Origin: PALSA-505 sp036267135
Lineage (GTDB): Bacteria; Actinomycetota; Actinomycetes; Streptosporangiales; Streptosporangiaceae
DNA length: 64,000 nt
Assembly (NCBI GenBank): GCA_036267135.1
Contig: DATAWQ010000139.1
Coordinates: forward strand, 82,716-146,715
Reading direction: 5' to 3'
Position numbers and translations under genes: made by a program
The notes under the pieces: model-generated
Told to the model about the DNA's origin: nothing
Database searches by the model: none
Seen by the model: only the letters and a program-made list of their open reading frames with translations
In this document: positions 8,797 to 17,603 of the stretch, in pieces
How the letters are laid out: each line of letters begins with the position of its first letter
Numbering within the stretch: position 1 is the stretch's first letter

Positions 8797-11340
8797 ATGA
8801 CCGTACAGACAGAGAACCTCTTCGACCTGCTCCCGGACACTCCCGATCCTGACTCGGTCTTCGGGGCGTTCGCGGACTGGACGGCGGCCGAGGGCCTCAG
8901 CCTGTACCCGCACCAGGAAGAGGCGCTGATCGAGATCGTCTCGGGCGCCAACGTGATCCTGAGCAGCCCCACCGGCTCGGGCAAGAGCCTGGTCGCGGCC
9001 GGCGCCCACTTCAAGGCCCTGGCCAAGGGCGAGCGCTCCTTCTACACCGCCCCGATCAAGGCGCTGGTCTCGGAGAAGTTCTTCGCCTTGTGCGACATGT
9101 TCGGCGCCGAGAGCATCGGCATGATGACCGGCGACGTCAGCGTGAATGCCGACGCCCCGATCGTCTGCTGCACCGCGGAGATCCTGGCCAACATCGCCCT
9201 GCGCGACGGCGCCGAGGCCGACGTGGGCCAGGTGGTGATGGACGAGTTCCACTTCTACGCCGACCCGCACCGCGGCTGGGCCTGGCAGGTGCCGCTGATC
9301 GAGCTGCCGCACGTCCAGTTCCTGCTCATGTCCGCCACGCTCGGCGACGTCACCCGCTTCCAAGAGGACCTGACGCGACGCACCGGCCGCCCCACCGCCG
9401 TGGTCCAGTCCGCCGAGCGCCCCGTCCCCCTGGTCTACGAATACGTCCTGACCCCCCTGCACGAGACGCTCAAAGAGCTGCTGGAGACCAAGCAGGCCCC
9501 GATCTACGTGGTCCACTTCACCCGGGCCGCCGCGGTCGAGCAGGCTCAGGCGCTGATGAGCATCAACGTCTGCACCCGCGCGGAGAAGGACGCGATCGCC
9601 GACGTGATCGGCGACTTCCGGTTCGCCGCGGGCTTCGGCAAGACGCTGTCCCGGCTGGTCCGGCACGGCATCGGTGTGCACCACGCGGGCATGCTGCCCC
9701 GCTACCGGCGGTTGGTGGAGACGCTGACCCAGGCCGGCTTGCTGAAGGTGATCTGCGGCACCGACACGCTCGGCGTCGGCATCAACGTGCCGATCCGCAC
9801 CGTGCTGTTCACCGCTCTGGCCAAGTACGACGGCACCAAGACCCGCCACCTGCAGGCCAGGGAGTTCCACCAGATCGCGGGCCGGGCCGGGCGGGCCGGT
9901 TACGACACCACGGGCACGGTGGTCGTGCAGGCGCCCGAGCACGTGACGGAGAACGAGAAGGCGCTGGCCAAGGCCGGTGACGACCCGAAGAAGCGCCGCA
10001 AGGTCATCAGAAAGAAGCCGTCCGACGGCTTTGTCTCCTGGGGCGAACCCACCTTCAAGCGCCTGGTGGAGTCCGAGCCCGAGCCGCTCCAGTCCAGCTT
10101 CGCGGTCAGCCACGCGATGCTGCTCAACGTCATCAACCGCCCCGGCGACGCGTTCGCGAGCATGCGGCACCTGCTGACCGACAACCACGAGGACCCGGCC
10201 GCGCAGCGCCGCCACATCAGGCAGGCGTTCGCGATCTACCGCGCGCTGCTGGCCGGCGGCGTGGTCGAGCGCCTGGACCAGCCGGACGGGCTGGGCCGCG
10301 GCTGGCGGCTGACCGTGGATCTGCAGTCCGACTTCGCGCTCAACCAGCCGCTTTCCCCGTTCGCCCTGGCCGCGATCGAGCTGCTCGACCCCGAGGACCA
10401 GCAGTACCCACTGAACGTGCTCTCGGTGATCGAATCCACCCTGGACAACCCGCGCGAGGTGCTGTCCGCCCAGCTCCACCGGGCTCGCGGCGAGGCGGTG
10501 GCCCAGATGAAGGCCGAGGGCATCGAGTACGACCAGCGGATGGAGTTGCTCGAGGGCATCACCTACCCGCGGCCCCTGGCCGAGGACATGCTCGAAGGCG
10601 CCTACGAGGTTTACAAGCAGGGCCACCCCTGGGTCGCCGACTATGAGCTCAGGCCCAAGTCCGTGGCCAGGGACATGTTCGAGCGCGCGATGACCTTCAC
10701 CGAGTACGTCGCCTTCTACCAGCTGGCGCGGGCCGAGGGCATCGTGCTGCGCTACCTGGCCGACGCCTACAAGGCGCTGCGCCAGACCGTGCCCGAAGAG
10801 GCCAAGACCGAAGAGCTGTTCGACCTGATCGAATGGCTGGGCGAGCTGGTCCGCCAGGTCGACTCCAGCCTGATCGACGAGTGGGAGAAGCTGCGCAACC
10901 CCGGCGCCGAAACCACCGAAGCCACCCGGCGCTCCGACGACCCCCCGCCGGTGACCGGCAACCCGCGGGCCTTCCGCGTGCTGGTCCGCAACGCGCTGTT
11001 CCGCCGGGTCGAACTGGCCGCGCTGCGCCGCTACGACCAGCTCGCGGAACTGGATGCAGTGAAGGGGGAAGGGGAGGCGGGTGGGGGCTGGGACATCGAG
11101 GCCTGGGCGGACGCGCTCGACCCGTACTTCGACGAGCACGACGACATCGGCACAAGTCCGGACGCCCGCGGCCCCGCCCTGCTGATCATCGACCAGCACC
11201 CGGATCACTGGGACGTCCGCCAGATCTTCGACGACCCGGCCGGTGATCACGACTGGGGCATCATCGCGCGCGTCGACCTGGCCGCCTCCGATGCGGCTGG
11301 ATCCGCGGTCATCCGGGTGACCCAGGCCGGCCAGCTATAA
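8797..11340 (+). CDS. Superfamily II DEAD/DEAH-box helicase with DUF3516
   Basis: Large ATP-dependent helicase of 847 residues. Motif I is SSPTGSGKSL, motif II is the DEFH variant in VVMDEFHFY, motif III is MSATL, and motif VI is QIAGRAGRAGYD. The Ski2-like core covers about residues 20-400; the C-terminal half matches DUF3516, found mainly in actinobacteria. Substrate (RNA or DNA) is not known. The ATG at 8797 follows polX by 16 bp in the same direction. The reverse strand is open over most of the gene, but that reading is a GC-rich shadow. Confidence 0.9.
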   Translation: MTVQTENLFDLLPDTPDPDSVFGAFADWTAAEGLSLYPHQEEALIEIVSGANVILSSPTGSGKSLVAAGAHFKALAKGERSFYTAPIKALVSEKFFALCDMFGAESIGMMTGDVSVNADAPIVCCTAEILANIALRDGAEADVGQVVMDEFHFYADPHRGWAWQVPLIELPHVQFLLMSATLGDVTRFQEDLTRRTGRPTAVVQSAERPVPLVYEYVLTPLHETLKELLETKQAPIYVVHFTRAAAVEQAQALMSINVCTRAEKDAIADVIGDFRFAAGFGKTLSRLVRHGIGVHHAGMLPRYRRLVETLTQAGLLKVICGTDTLGVGINVPIRTVLFTALAKYDGTKTRHLQAREFHQIAGRAGRAGYDTTGTVVVQAPEHVTENEKALAKAGDDPKKRRKVIRKKPSDGFVSWGEPTFKRLVESEPEPLQSSFAVSHAMLLNVINRPGDAFASMRHLLTDNHEDPAAQRRHIRQAFAIYRALLAGGVVERLDQPDGLGRGWRLTVDLQSDFALNQPLSPFALAAIELLDPEDQQYPLNVLSVIESTLDNPREVLSAQLHRARGEAVAQMKAEGIEYDQRMELLEGITYPRPLAEDMLEGAYEVYKQGHPWVADYELRPKSVARDMFERAMTFTEYVAFYQLARAEGIVLRYLADAYKALRQTVPEEAKTEELFDLIEWLGELVRQVDSSLIDEWEKLRNPGAETTEATRRSDDPPPVTGNPRAFRVLVRNALFRRVELAALRRYDQLAELDAVKGEGEAGGGWDIEAWADALDPYFDEHDDIGTSPDARGPALLIIDQHPDHWDVRQIFDDPAGDHDWGIIARVDLAASDAAGSAVIRVTQAGQL

Positions 11341-11354
11341 CGTCACATTCATAA

Positions 11355-11370
11355 TGAACGGTGGCCACCG
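11355..11370 (+). repeat. Dispersed intergenic palindrome, copy 1
   Basis: TGAACGGTGGCCACCG, containing the perfect 12-bp palindrome CGGTGGCCACCG. It lies in the 75-bp gap between the convergent helicase and repeat-protein genes. The same 16-mer occurs in three other intergenic gaps of the window (29345, 31127/31167 and 50222). Confidence 0.75.
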
Positions 11371-11415
11371 CAGCGCCGCCCTCACCCAAAGCCGGCCGTC
11401 ACCGCACGCCGGCCG

Positions 11416-13866
11416 TCACCCGCCCACCGATCTCCCCACGGCCAGCGTCACCGGCAACTCGGCCTGCCCGAAGTAGCTGCCCACCGCCACGCAGTGCGGC
11501 GCCGCGCAGGACATCCCGGTCACCGTGCTGCCCAGGGTCCCGACCGGCAGGCCGAAGGGCCGCAGCGACCACCTGATGCCGTTCCAGACCTCGGCGAACG
11601 TCACCGGCTGGTTGTTGGGCGTGAAGTCCCCGACGGCGAGGCAGGAGCGGGCCGACACGCAGGCCACGGCGGTCAGCCCGATGTCGCTCGTGCTGGTCCC
11701 CGCGTCCCCCGGATTGGGGACGTGCTCGAAGCTCCAGGTCTTCCCGTTCCACCGTTCCGCGAACGCTCCGCCGGGGCTGGCGAAATAGCTGCCGCCGGCC
11801 GTGCAGGCCGAGGCAGAGGTGCACGACACCGAGGTGAAGGCGCCGCCCTGGGCCTTGGCCGGCAGCGGCACCGGCCGGACGTGCCAGCTCGTGCCGTTCC
11901 AGGCTTCGGCCAGCGGGACGGCGTCACCCGTGCCGGTGTTGTCCCAGCCGACCGCCGTGCAGGACGCCGCCGAGGTGCAGTCCACCCCGAACAGCTGGCT
12001 GACCACGCCGGGCGTGGCGGCGGCCTGGATGGCCCACTTCGTGCCGTTCCACACCTCAACCAGGGCCTGCTGCTGCTGCGCGTGGTCGCGGTAGAGACCC
12101 ACCGCGGTGCAGGCGTCCACTGCGGTGCACGACACCGCCTGCAGCGTGGTGAACCGGGCGCCGGGCGGGCTGGGCACGTGCCGGAGGCTCCAGGCCGAGC
12201 CGTTCCAGGTTTCGGACAGGCCGAACGCGGCCCCGAGCGGGCGGTTGAAGTAGTCGCCGACTGCGACGCAGGCGCCGGGCGACGGACACGACACTGCGTC
12301 CAGGCTGCTGCCGATGGCTCCGGCCGGGTTGGGTGTGGCCTGAAGCCTCCAGGCCGAGCCGTTCCAGGTCTCGGCCAGGGTCACGTTGGTCTTGGTGGTG
12401 TTGTCGTAGAAGCCGACCGCCGTGCAGGCGGTGGCCACTGTCGAATCAAGCACGGGGCACGACACCGCCACGAACTGGCTGATCCTGGCCCCGGTGGGGC
12501 TGGCGATGGCGTCCAGGCGCCACGCCGAGCCGTTCCAGCCCTCGGCCAGCGGGACGCTGAACCCGGCGCTGTCGGACCGGACGCCGGCCGAGATGCAGGT
12601 GCCGGGCCTGGTGCCGGGCCCCTGTGCTGAAGTCACTGGGCAGGAGATGCCGTTGAGCTGGCTGGTCCTCGCGCCGGCCGGGTTCGGGGTGGACTGGATA
12701 CCCCAGGCCGAGCCGTTCCAGGCTTCGGCCAGGGTCGCGATGCTGTTGCCTTTGATGTACGCGCCGGCGGCGGTGCAGGCGTTCGGCGAGGTGCAGGACA
12801 CCGCGCCCAGTTCGCTGTCGTTCGCCCCGGCCGGGGCTGGGGTGGACTGTACCTTCCAGCCGATGCCGTTCCAGCGCTCGGCCAGGGCCGAGGTGGCGCC
12901 GCTACTGTCGATGGAGTCACCGGAAGCGGTGCAGTCGTAGGCCGCGGCGCACGACACACCGGTGAACTGGCTGCCGATGGAGCCGCGGATGCCCGCAGTG
13001 CGCTGGATGTGCCAGGCGGCGCCGTTCCAGACCTCGGCGAGCGTCACCGGGACGCCCGTGTCGCCTGCCTGGGCGCCGGCGGCGATGCACGCGTTCGGCG
13101 AGGTGCAGGACACCGCGCCCAGTTCGGCGGCGACCGCGCCGGCCGGGTTGGGCGTGGTTTCGACCTGCCAGCTCTGGCCGTTCCAGGCTTCGGCCAGGGT
13201 CAGCGCCTGCCCGGCGCTGGTGTCATAGGTGCCGGTCGCCGTGCACGTCCGGGCCGATGGGCAGGTGATCGCGAAGAACCCGCTCGCGGTGGCGGCGGCC
13301 GGGCTGGGCACCGGCTGGATGCGCCAGGTCGCCCCGTTCCACCGCTCGGCCAGCGGCACATCGGCGCCCGCGGCGTCGAGGTAGAAGCCCGACGCGGCGC
13401 AAGCGTAAGGCCCGGCGCACGAGATGCCCGTGAGCTGGCTGCCGCCCGAGCCGGCCGGGTTGGGCGAGGACTGGGTTTGCCAGGTGGCGCCGTTCCAGAG
13501 CTGCGCCAGGGTCACCGTGGTGCCCGCGTCGTTGACGTAGGACCCGACGGCGATGCACGCGCGCGGGCCGCCGCACGAGATGGCCTCCAGCGTGCCGTTG
13601 GCCAGCCCGCCGGGGTTCGGGGTCGGCTCGGGCTGCCATGGGCCGTCCTCGAACCCGGGCGTGCCGGACAGCCTCTGGGCCGGGGTCGCCCAGCGGCTGT
13701 GACTGAAGGCGCTGGGATGCCACAGCCGCCCGGCCGCCGCGCCTGACCCGCCGTGAGAAACCGCCCGTGCTGGCGACGCCGATAGAACTGCGATCAAGCC
13801 CAGGAACGCGGCCAGGGCGGCCAGAAGCCGTCGTCCGCGCCGACCACCTCGCCATAATCCCGACAT
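11416..13866 (-). CDS. Secreted protein of 14 tandem ~50-residue WNG repeats
   Basis: About 816 residues. From ATG 13866 there is a basic N-terminus, a hydrophobic core (LLAALAAFLGLIAVLSA) and an ASPARA cleavage site, so it is exported. After a short linker come 14 copies of a unit of about 50 residues: a PxPxP-type opening, a VSCxSxxxCTAVG block with two spaced Cys, then TLAExWNGxxWxxQ. Two seven-bladed beta-propellers would fit 14 units; this is inference. It is paralogous to 17600-20002, with which it brackets the TetR/ligase cluster. Function unknown. The frame continues upstream to 14220 but that part overlaps tetR and is a shadow. Confidence 0.85.
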   Translation of the reverse strand: MSGLWRGGRRGRRLLAALAAFLGLIAVLSASPARAVSHGGSGAAAGRLWHPSAFSHSRWATPAQRLSGTPGFEDGPWQPEPTPNPGGLANGTLEAISCGGPRACIAVGSYVNDAGTTVTLAQLWNGATWQTQSSPNPAGSGGSQLTGISCAGPYACAASGFYLDAAGADVPLAERWNGATWRIQPVPSPAAATASGFFAITCPSARTCTATGTYDTSAGQALTLAEAWNGQSWQVETTPNPAGAVAAELGAVSCTSPNACIAAGAQAGDTGVPVTLAEVWNGAAWHIQRTAGIRGSIGSQFTGVSCAAAYDCTASGDSIDSSGATSALAERWNGIGWKVQSTPAPAGANDSELGAVSCTSPNACTAAGAYIKGNSIATLAEAWNGSAWGIQSTPNPAGARTSQLNGISCPVTSAQGPGTRPGTCISAGVRSDSAGFSVPLAEGWNGSAWRLDAIASPTGARISQFVAVSCPVLDSTVATACTAVGFYDNTTKTNVTLAETWNGSAWRLQATPNPAGAIGSSLDAVSCPSPGACVAVGDYFNRPLGAAFGLSETWNGSAWSLRHVPSPPGARFTTLQAVSCTAVDACTAVGLYRDHAQQQQALVEVWNGTKWAIQAAATPGVVSQLFGVDCTSAASCTAVGWDNTGTGDAVPLAEAWNGTSWHVRPVPLPAKAQGGAFTSVSCTSASACTAGGSYFASPGGAFAERWNGKTWSFEHVPNPGDAGTSTSDIGLTAVACVSARSCLAVGDFTPNNQPVTFAEVWNGIRWSLRPFGLPVGTLGSTVTGMSCAAPHCVAVGSYFGQAELPVTLAVGRSVGG

Positions 13867-13922
13867 AGCGGAGAAGTTACCCCAGGCGTCCCGCCGTGAC
13901 CAGACGCCCCGTGACCAGAGAT

Positions 13923-14546
13923 TCAGGCCGCGACGCGCCAGGCCCGGAGCATGGCCTCGGCCCCCGCCCGCGCCTTTCTGGCCGCGGCCAGATCCCCCTC
14001 GACCAGCGCGGTGATGGTCGCTCCCTCGGACAACAGCATCCACTGGTCCGACAGTGCGTCCGCGCCGGGCAGCCCGGCCGCCTCGGCCAGTTCGGAGAAG
14101 TAGCGCCGGCACCGGGTCTTGTGCGCCATCACCGCGTCGTGCGCCGGATGGGAGGCGTCGGCGAGTTCCACGGTCGCGTTGATGAACGCGCACCCCCGGA
14201 AATCCCGCCGCCCGAACCACTTGTCCAGCACGTCGAACACGGCCAGCAGTCGCTGCGCCGGATCCGCCGAGCTGGCCTCGACCTCACCCACGAACCAGGC
14301 GAAGAACCGCTCGTCCAGCGCGTGCAGGCAGGCGGCCAGCAGATCGTCCTTGGCCCTGAAGTGCTTGTACACGGTGACCTTGGTGACCGACGCCCCCGCC
14401 GCCACCTCGTCCACGCTGACCGCCCGGATCCCCCTGCGGTAGAACAGCCGGGCCGCCGAGTTCAGGATCTTGACGTTGGTCCTGGCCGCTTCCCGGGTGG
14501 CGCGGTCTTCGTAGGGACCTGTTCGCACTCGGGCCTCCCGCGCCAC
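13923..14546 (-). CDS. TetR/AcrR family transcriptional repressor
   Basis: 207 residues from a GTG at 14546. The N-terminal helix-turn-helix is clear: ILNSAARLFYRRGIRAVSVDEVAAGASVTKVTVYKHFRAKDDLL. The C-terminal part is the helical ligand-binding domain (GCAFINATVELAD). It is divergent from the acyl-CoA ligase at 14617, and a near-perfect palindrome at 14584-14599 lies in the 70-bp gap. It probably represses the ligase genes and itself, responding to an acyl or acyl-CoA ligand; the ligand is inference. Confidence 0.9.
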   Translation of the reverse strand: MAREARVRTGPYEDRATREAARTNVKILNSAARLFYRRGIRAVSVDEVAAGASVTKVTVYKHFRAKDDLLAACLHALDERFFAWFVGEVEASSADPAQRLLAVFDVLDKWFGRRDFRGCAFINATVELADASHPAHDAVMAHKTRCRRYFSELAEAAGLPGADALSDQWMLLSEGATITALVEGDLAAARKARAGAEAMLRAWRVAA

Positions 14547-14583
14547 TGGGCGTTCAGACGGTCTGGTGTTATCGTGCCAGGTG

Positions 14584-14599
14584 TACTAACCGGTCAGTA
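14584..14599. promoter_or_regulatory. Probable TetR operator between tetR and ligase genes
   Basis: TACTAACCGGTCAGTA matches its own reverse complement at 14 of 16 positions and is centred on ACCGGT, a common TetR-family operator form. It sits 18 bp before the ligase ATG and 38 bp before the repressor start, so one site could control both divergent genes. Confidence 0.6.
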
Positions 14600-14616
14600 T
14601 ACCCCGGAGGTCATTC

Positions 14617-16191
14617 ATGCAGGTTGAGGCGGGTGTTCTGGTACGGAACGCGGCGCAGCGGTTCGGGTCGCGGGTGGCGCTCACCGACGGGCCGCGGCAG
14701 TACACGTTCGCCGGCCTGAACGAGCGCGCGAACCGGATCGGGTCCGCCCTGCTCGGGCTCGGCGTGAGCCGGGGCGACCGGGTCGGGGTGCTGGCCTACA
14801 ACACCGCCGAGGTCGTGGAGACCTGGTTCGCCTGCGAGAAACACAACCTGGTCCGGGTGGTGCTGCACAGCCACTTCCCGATGGATGACCACGCCTGGTC
14901 GCTGAACGACGTGGGCGCGACCGCGCTGATCTTCGATGCCCGGTTCGCCGAGGACGTCGAGCGGCACAAGGACGAGCTGAAGACCGTGCGGCACTTCATC
15001 GTGATCGGCGAGGGCGGGCCCGGCTGGGCCACTGCGTTCGCGGACCTGGAGTCCGGGGGCGACCCGGCCGACCCGTACCTCAGCGTGGACGAGGACGCCA
15101 CGTGCTTCCTCCAGCTCACCTCAGGGACCACCGGGCACCCCAAGGCCTGGGTCAAGACGTACCGGTCCTGGCAGGCGGTCATCGACCACAACCTGCACCA
15201 CTTCGACACGTTCGGGCCTGACACCCCGCCGGTCGGGCCGGACGACGTCAACCTGCACTTCCACCCGATCCAGTGGGCCAGCGGCTTCCAGACCCTGTAC
15301 CCCTACTACGTCCGCGGCGCCCGCAGCGTGCTGCTCGACGACGAGGCCTTCGACCCCGGCGTGCTGCTCGACACCATCGCCGCCGAGGGCGTGACCGGGG
15401 TGTTCATGCCCGGCCCGCTGCTCACCCCGACCCTCGACGCGGCCGCGGCGCGCGACGGCTACCGCCACCAGCTCCGGCGGATGGTGGTGTTCTTCGGCAC
15501 GCCCGACCAGCTCGACAGGACGTCCAGGGTGCTCGGCCCCATCTGGGCGCACGGCTTCGGCTCCACCGAGCAGGGTGCGATCACGACCAGGCTGCTGCCG
15601 GCCGAGGTGGCGGAGTGCCGGGAGCGGATCAAGAGCGTCGGCCGGTCCGGCTCCCCGTTCCTCGAGGTCGCCGTCGTGGACGAAGAGGGCAGCAGGCTCG
15701 GCCCCGGCCAGGCCGGCGAGATCGTGGTGCGCAGCGCCATGTCGATCGGCGAGTACTGGGGCATGCCGGAGCGCACCGCCCAGTCGTTCTTCCCCGGCGA
15801 CTGGTTCCGCCCCTACGACGTCGGCTACCTGGACGAGGACGGCTTCCTGTACTACTCCGACCGGGCCGGGGACCGGATCACCACCGATCGGGGCACCGTG
15901 TACCCGCACCTGGTCGAGGAGACGGTGCTCAGTCACGACGCCGTCGTGCTGTGCGGCGTGGTCGGGCTCGGGCCGGCCGGGGCGGCGGAGGTCGTGGTGG
16001 CCGCCCAGCTCAAGCCCGGGCTCACCGGTTCGGACGAGCTGGCCGCCGAACTGCTGGCCACCACCGAGCGGCTGGCCGAGCACGAGCGCCCGGCCCGGGT
16101 GGTGTTCGTCGCCGAACTGCCGACCGTGCTGGGCGGCGCCAAGGTCCAGCGCTCGGCGCTGCGCGACCGGCTCGCGGCCGAGACGGGATGA
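14617..16191 (+). CDS. AMP-dependent acyl-CoA synthetase/ligase
   Basis: ANL-superfamily enzyme of 524 residues that activates a carboxylic acid as an acyl-adenylate and passes it to CoA. The phosphate-binding loop is LQLTSGTTGHPKAW at about residue 170. The adenylate motif GFGSTEQGA, the hinge region YYSDRAGDRI and the C-terminal GGAKVQRSALR with the putative catalytic Lys are all present, so it looks active. The ATG at 14617 has GGAGG 6 nt upstream. The acid substrate cannot be inferred. The stop overlaps the next gene's start as ATGA. Confidence 0.9.
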   Translation: MQVEAGVLVRNAAQRFGSRVALTDGPRQYTFAGLNERANRIGSALLGLGVSRGDRVGVLAYNTAEVVETWFACEKHNLVRVVLHSHFPMDDHAWSLNDVGATALIFDARFAEDVERHKDELKTVRHFIVIGEGGPGWATAFADLESGGDPADPYLSVDEDATCFLQLTSGTTGHPKAWVKTYRSWQAVIDHNLHHFDTFGPDTPPVGPDDVNLHFHPIQWASGFQTLYPYYVRGARSVLLDDEAFDPGVLLDTIAAEGVTGVFMPGPLLTPTLDAAAARDGYRHQLRRMVVFFGTPDQLDRTSRVLGPIWAHGFGSTEQGAITTRLLPAEVAECRERIKSVGRSGSPFLEVAVVDEEGSRLGPGQAGEIVVRSAMSIGEYWGMPERTAQSFFPGDWFRPYDVGYLDEDGFLYYSDRAGDRITTDRGTVYPHLVEETVLSHDAVVLCGVVGLGPAGAAEVVVAAQLKPGLTGSDELAAELLATTERLAEHERPARVVFVAELPTVLGGAKVQRSALRDRLAAETG

Positions 16192-17603
16192 TCGCCGGGG
16201 AGGAGACCCGCCGGGCCGTCGCGGACGCCGCCGGCGCGCCGCTGCTGATCCGGCCGGACGGCACCGAGCTGACCGGCCACCAGGTCGAGGCCGGGACGAC
16301 CGCACTGGCGCTCGCGCTGCGCCGGCAGGGGCTGGCGGGCCAGCGCATCGGCCTGTGGTCGTGGAACTCGGCCGCGGCGATCGAGGCGCACCTGGCCACC
16401 GAGTGGATCGGCGCCACCCGGGTGCCGGTGGACCCGGGCGCGCCGCCGGCCGAGGCCGCCGCCGTGTTCGAGGCCGCGAAGGTCGCGGGTGTGCTGGTGG
16501 ACGCCGCGCACGCCGCCGACGCCCCGGCCGGGGCGCTGGTGCACGACGACGACGCCCCCTTGGGGGTAGCGGGCACAGGCGCCGCCGGGACGCTAGAGCC
16601 GGCCGAAGTACCGCCGGGGACCACGCATCTGCTCTACCCGCGGATGGCCGCCCGGGGCCAGTTCCTCGCGGTGCCGATCTCGTACGCCAACTGGGCTGCC
16701 TGCATGGCGGTGAACATCGAGCTGTACTGGGGCGGCGGCTACGGGCCCGGCTTCGGCCCGGGGGAGCGGTTCCTCACCGTGCAGCAGATCATGCACGGCA
16801 CCGGGATGCTCGGCACGTTCCCGTTCCTGTGGATGGGCTTGCCGCAGATCGTCCTGCCCCGGTTCGACGCGGCCGCCGTGCTCGACGCGGCGCAGCGGCT
16901 CGGCGCCACCGCGACGTTCTTCGTGCCCGGCATGGTGACCAGGCTCGCCGACGCGGTGGCGCAGGCCGGTGTGGACCGCGCGGGTGCGCTGCGCCGGGTC
17001 ATCTACGGCGGCGCGCCGATGCCGGCCGACGACCTGGTCCGCGCGATCAACGTGCTCGGCCCGGTGCTGGTCCAGGTGTACGGCCGGTTCGAGGGCGGCT
17101 GGCCGCTGGCCGTGCTCGGCCAGGACGACCACCGGGCGCTGGCCGCCGGGGACACCGCGCACGCGGGCAGTTGCGGGCGGCCCATCGCCCAGACCGGTCT
17201 GCGCACCCGGCCCGTGCCTGGCCAGCAAGAGCCCTGGGGTGAACTGTCCGTGCGCAACCCCATGGTGGTCGCCGGCTGGGCCGACCCAGACGGCTGGTGC
17301 GGTCTCGGCGACCTGGCCCGGTTGGACGGCGACGGGTACCTCTACCTGGGCCCACGGCTCGACGGGATGATCAACACCGGCTCCTATCACGTGTACCCGC
17401 GTGAGGTAGAGGAGGCGATCGCCGCCGTGGCCGGGGTACGCGAGGCACTGGTGCGCGGCGAGCCCGACCCGGTCTGGGGCCAGGCCGTAACCGCCTACGT
17501 GGTCGGGGACGCCGTCACCGCGGACATCCGCCGGGCACTGGAAGGCCGCCTGGCGAAGTACAAGATCCCCAAACGGATCGAACTGGTGGCCGAGCTGCCT
17601 TAA
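16188..17603 (+). CDS. Degenerate ANL-superfamily ligase paralog, probably inactive
   Basis: The 471-residue protein has the ANL fold: N-terminal QVEAGTTALALALRRQGLAG, a GARVVYG-like adenylate region (VIYGGAPMPADD, LVQVYGRFEGGWP), and a C-terminal domain (YHVYPREVEEAI, LAKYKIPKRIELVAELP). Two key parts are missing. At the SGTTGxPK position it reads GTTHLLYPRMAARG, and it ends just before the usual RTxTGKVxR lysine segment. Its stop overlaps the stop of the convergent repeat-protein gene, so the 3' end was probably lost at that junction. It starts ATGA-coupled to the intact ligase and may act as a partner or be decaying. Confidence 0.75.
   Translation: MIAGEETRRAVADAAGAPLLIRPDGTELTGHQVEAGTTALALALRRQGLAGQRIGLWSWNSAAAIEAHLATEWIGATRVPVDPGAPPAEAAAVFEAAKVAGVLVDAAHAADAPAGALVHDDDAPLGVAGTGAAGTLEPAEVPPGTTHLLYPRMAARGQFLAVPISYANWAACMAVNIELYWGGGYGPGFGPGERFLTVQQIMHGTGMLGTFPFLWMGLPQIVLPRFDAAAVLDAAQRLGATATFFVPGMVTRLADAVAQAGVDRAGALRRVIYGGAPMPADDLVRAINVLGPVLVQVYGRFEGGWPLAVLGQDDHRALAAGDTAHAGSCGRPIAQTGLRTRPVPGQQEPWGELSVRNPMVVAGWADPDGWCGLGDLARLDGDGYLYLGPRLDGMINTGSYHVYPREVEEAIAAVAGVREALVRGEPDPVWGQAVTAYVVGDAVTADIRRALEGRLAKYKIPKRIELVAELP

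Noticed and set aside
6981..9026. Open frame of 681 codons on the minus strand
   Set aside because: Antisense of polX and of the helicase start; composition typical of a GC-rich shadow.
8728..11250. Open frame of 840 codons on the minus strand
   Set aside because: It is the antisense of the DUF3516 helicase, rich in Gly/Val/Gln/His with no motif; the plus strand has all helicase motifs.
11416..13866. Regular 150-nt repeats that could look like a non-coding satellite
   Set aside because: They keep the reading frame and conserved Cys and Trp residues, with a signal peptide in front.
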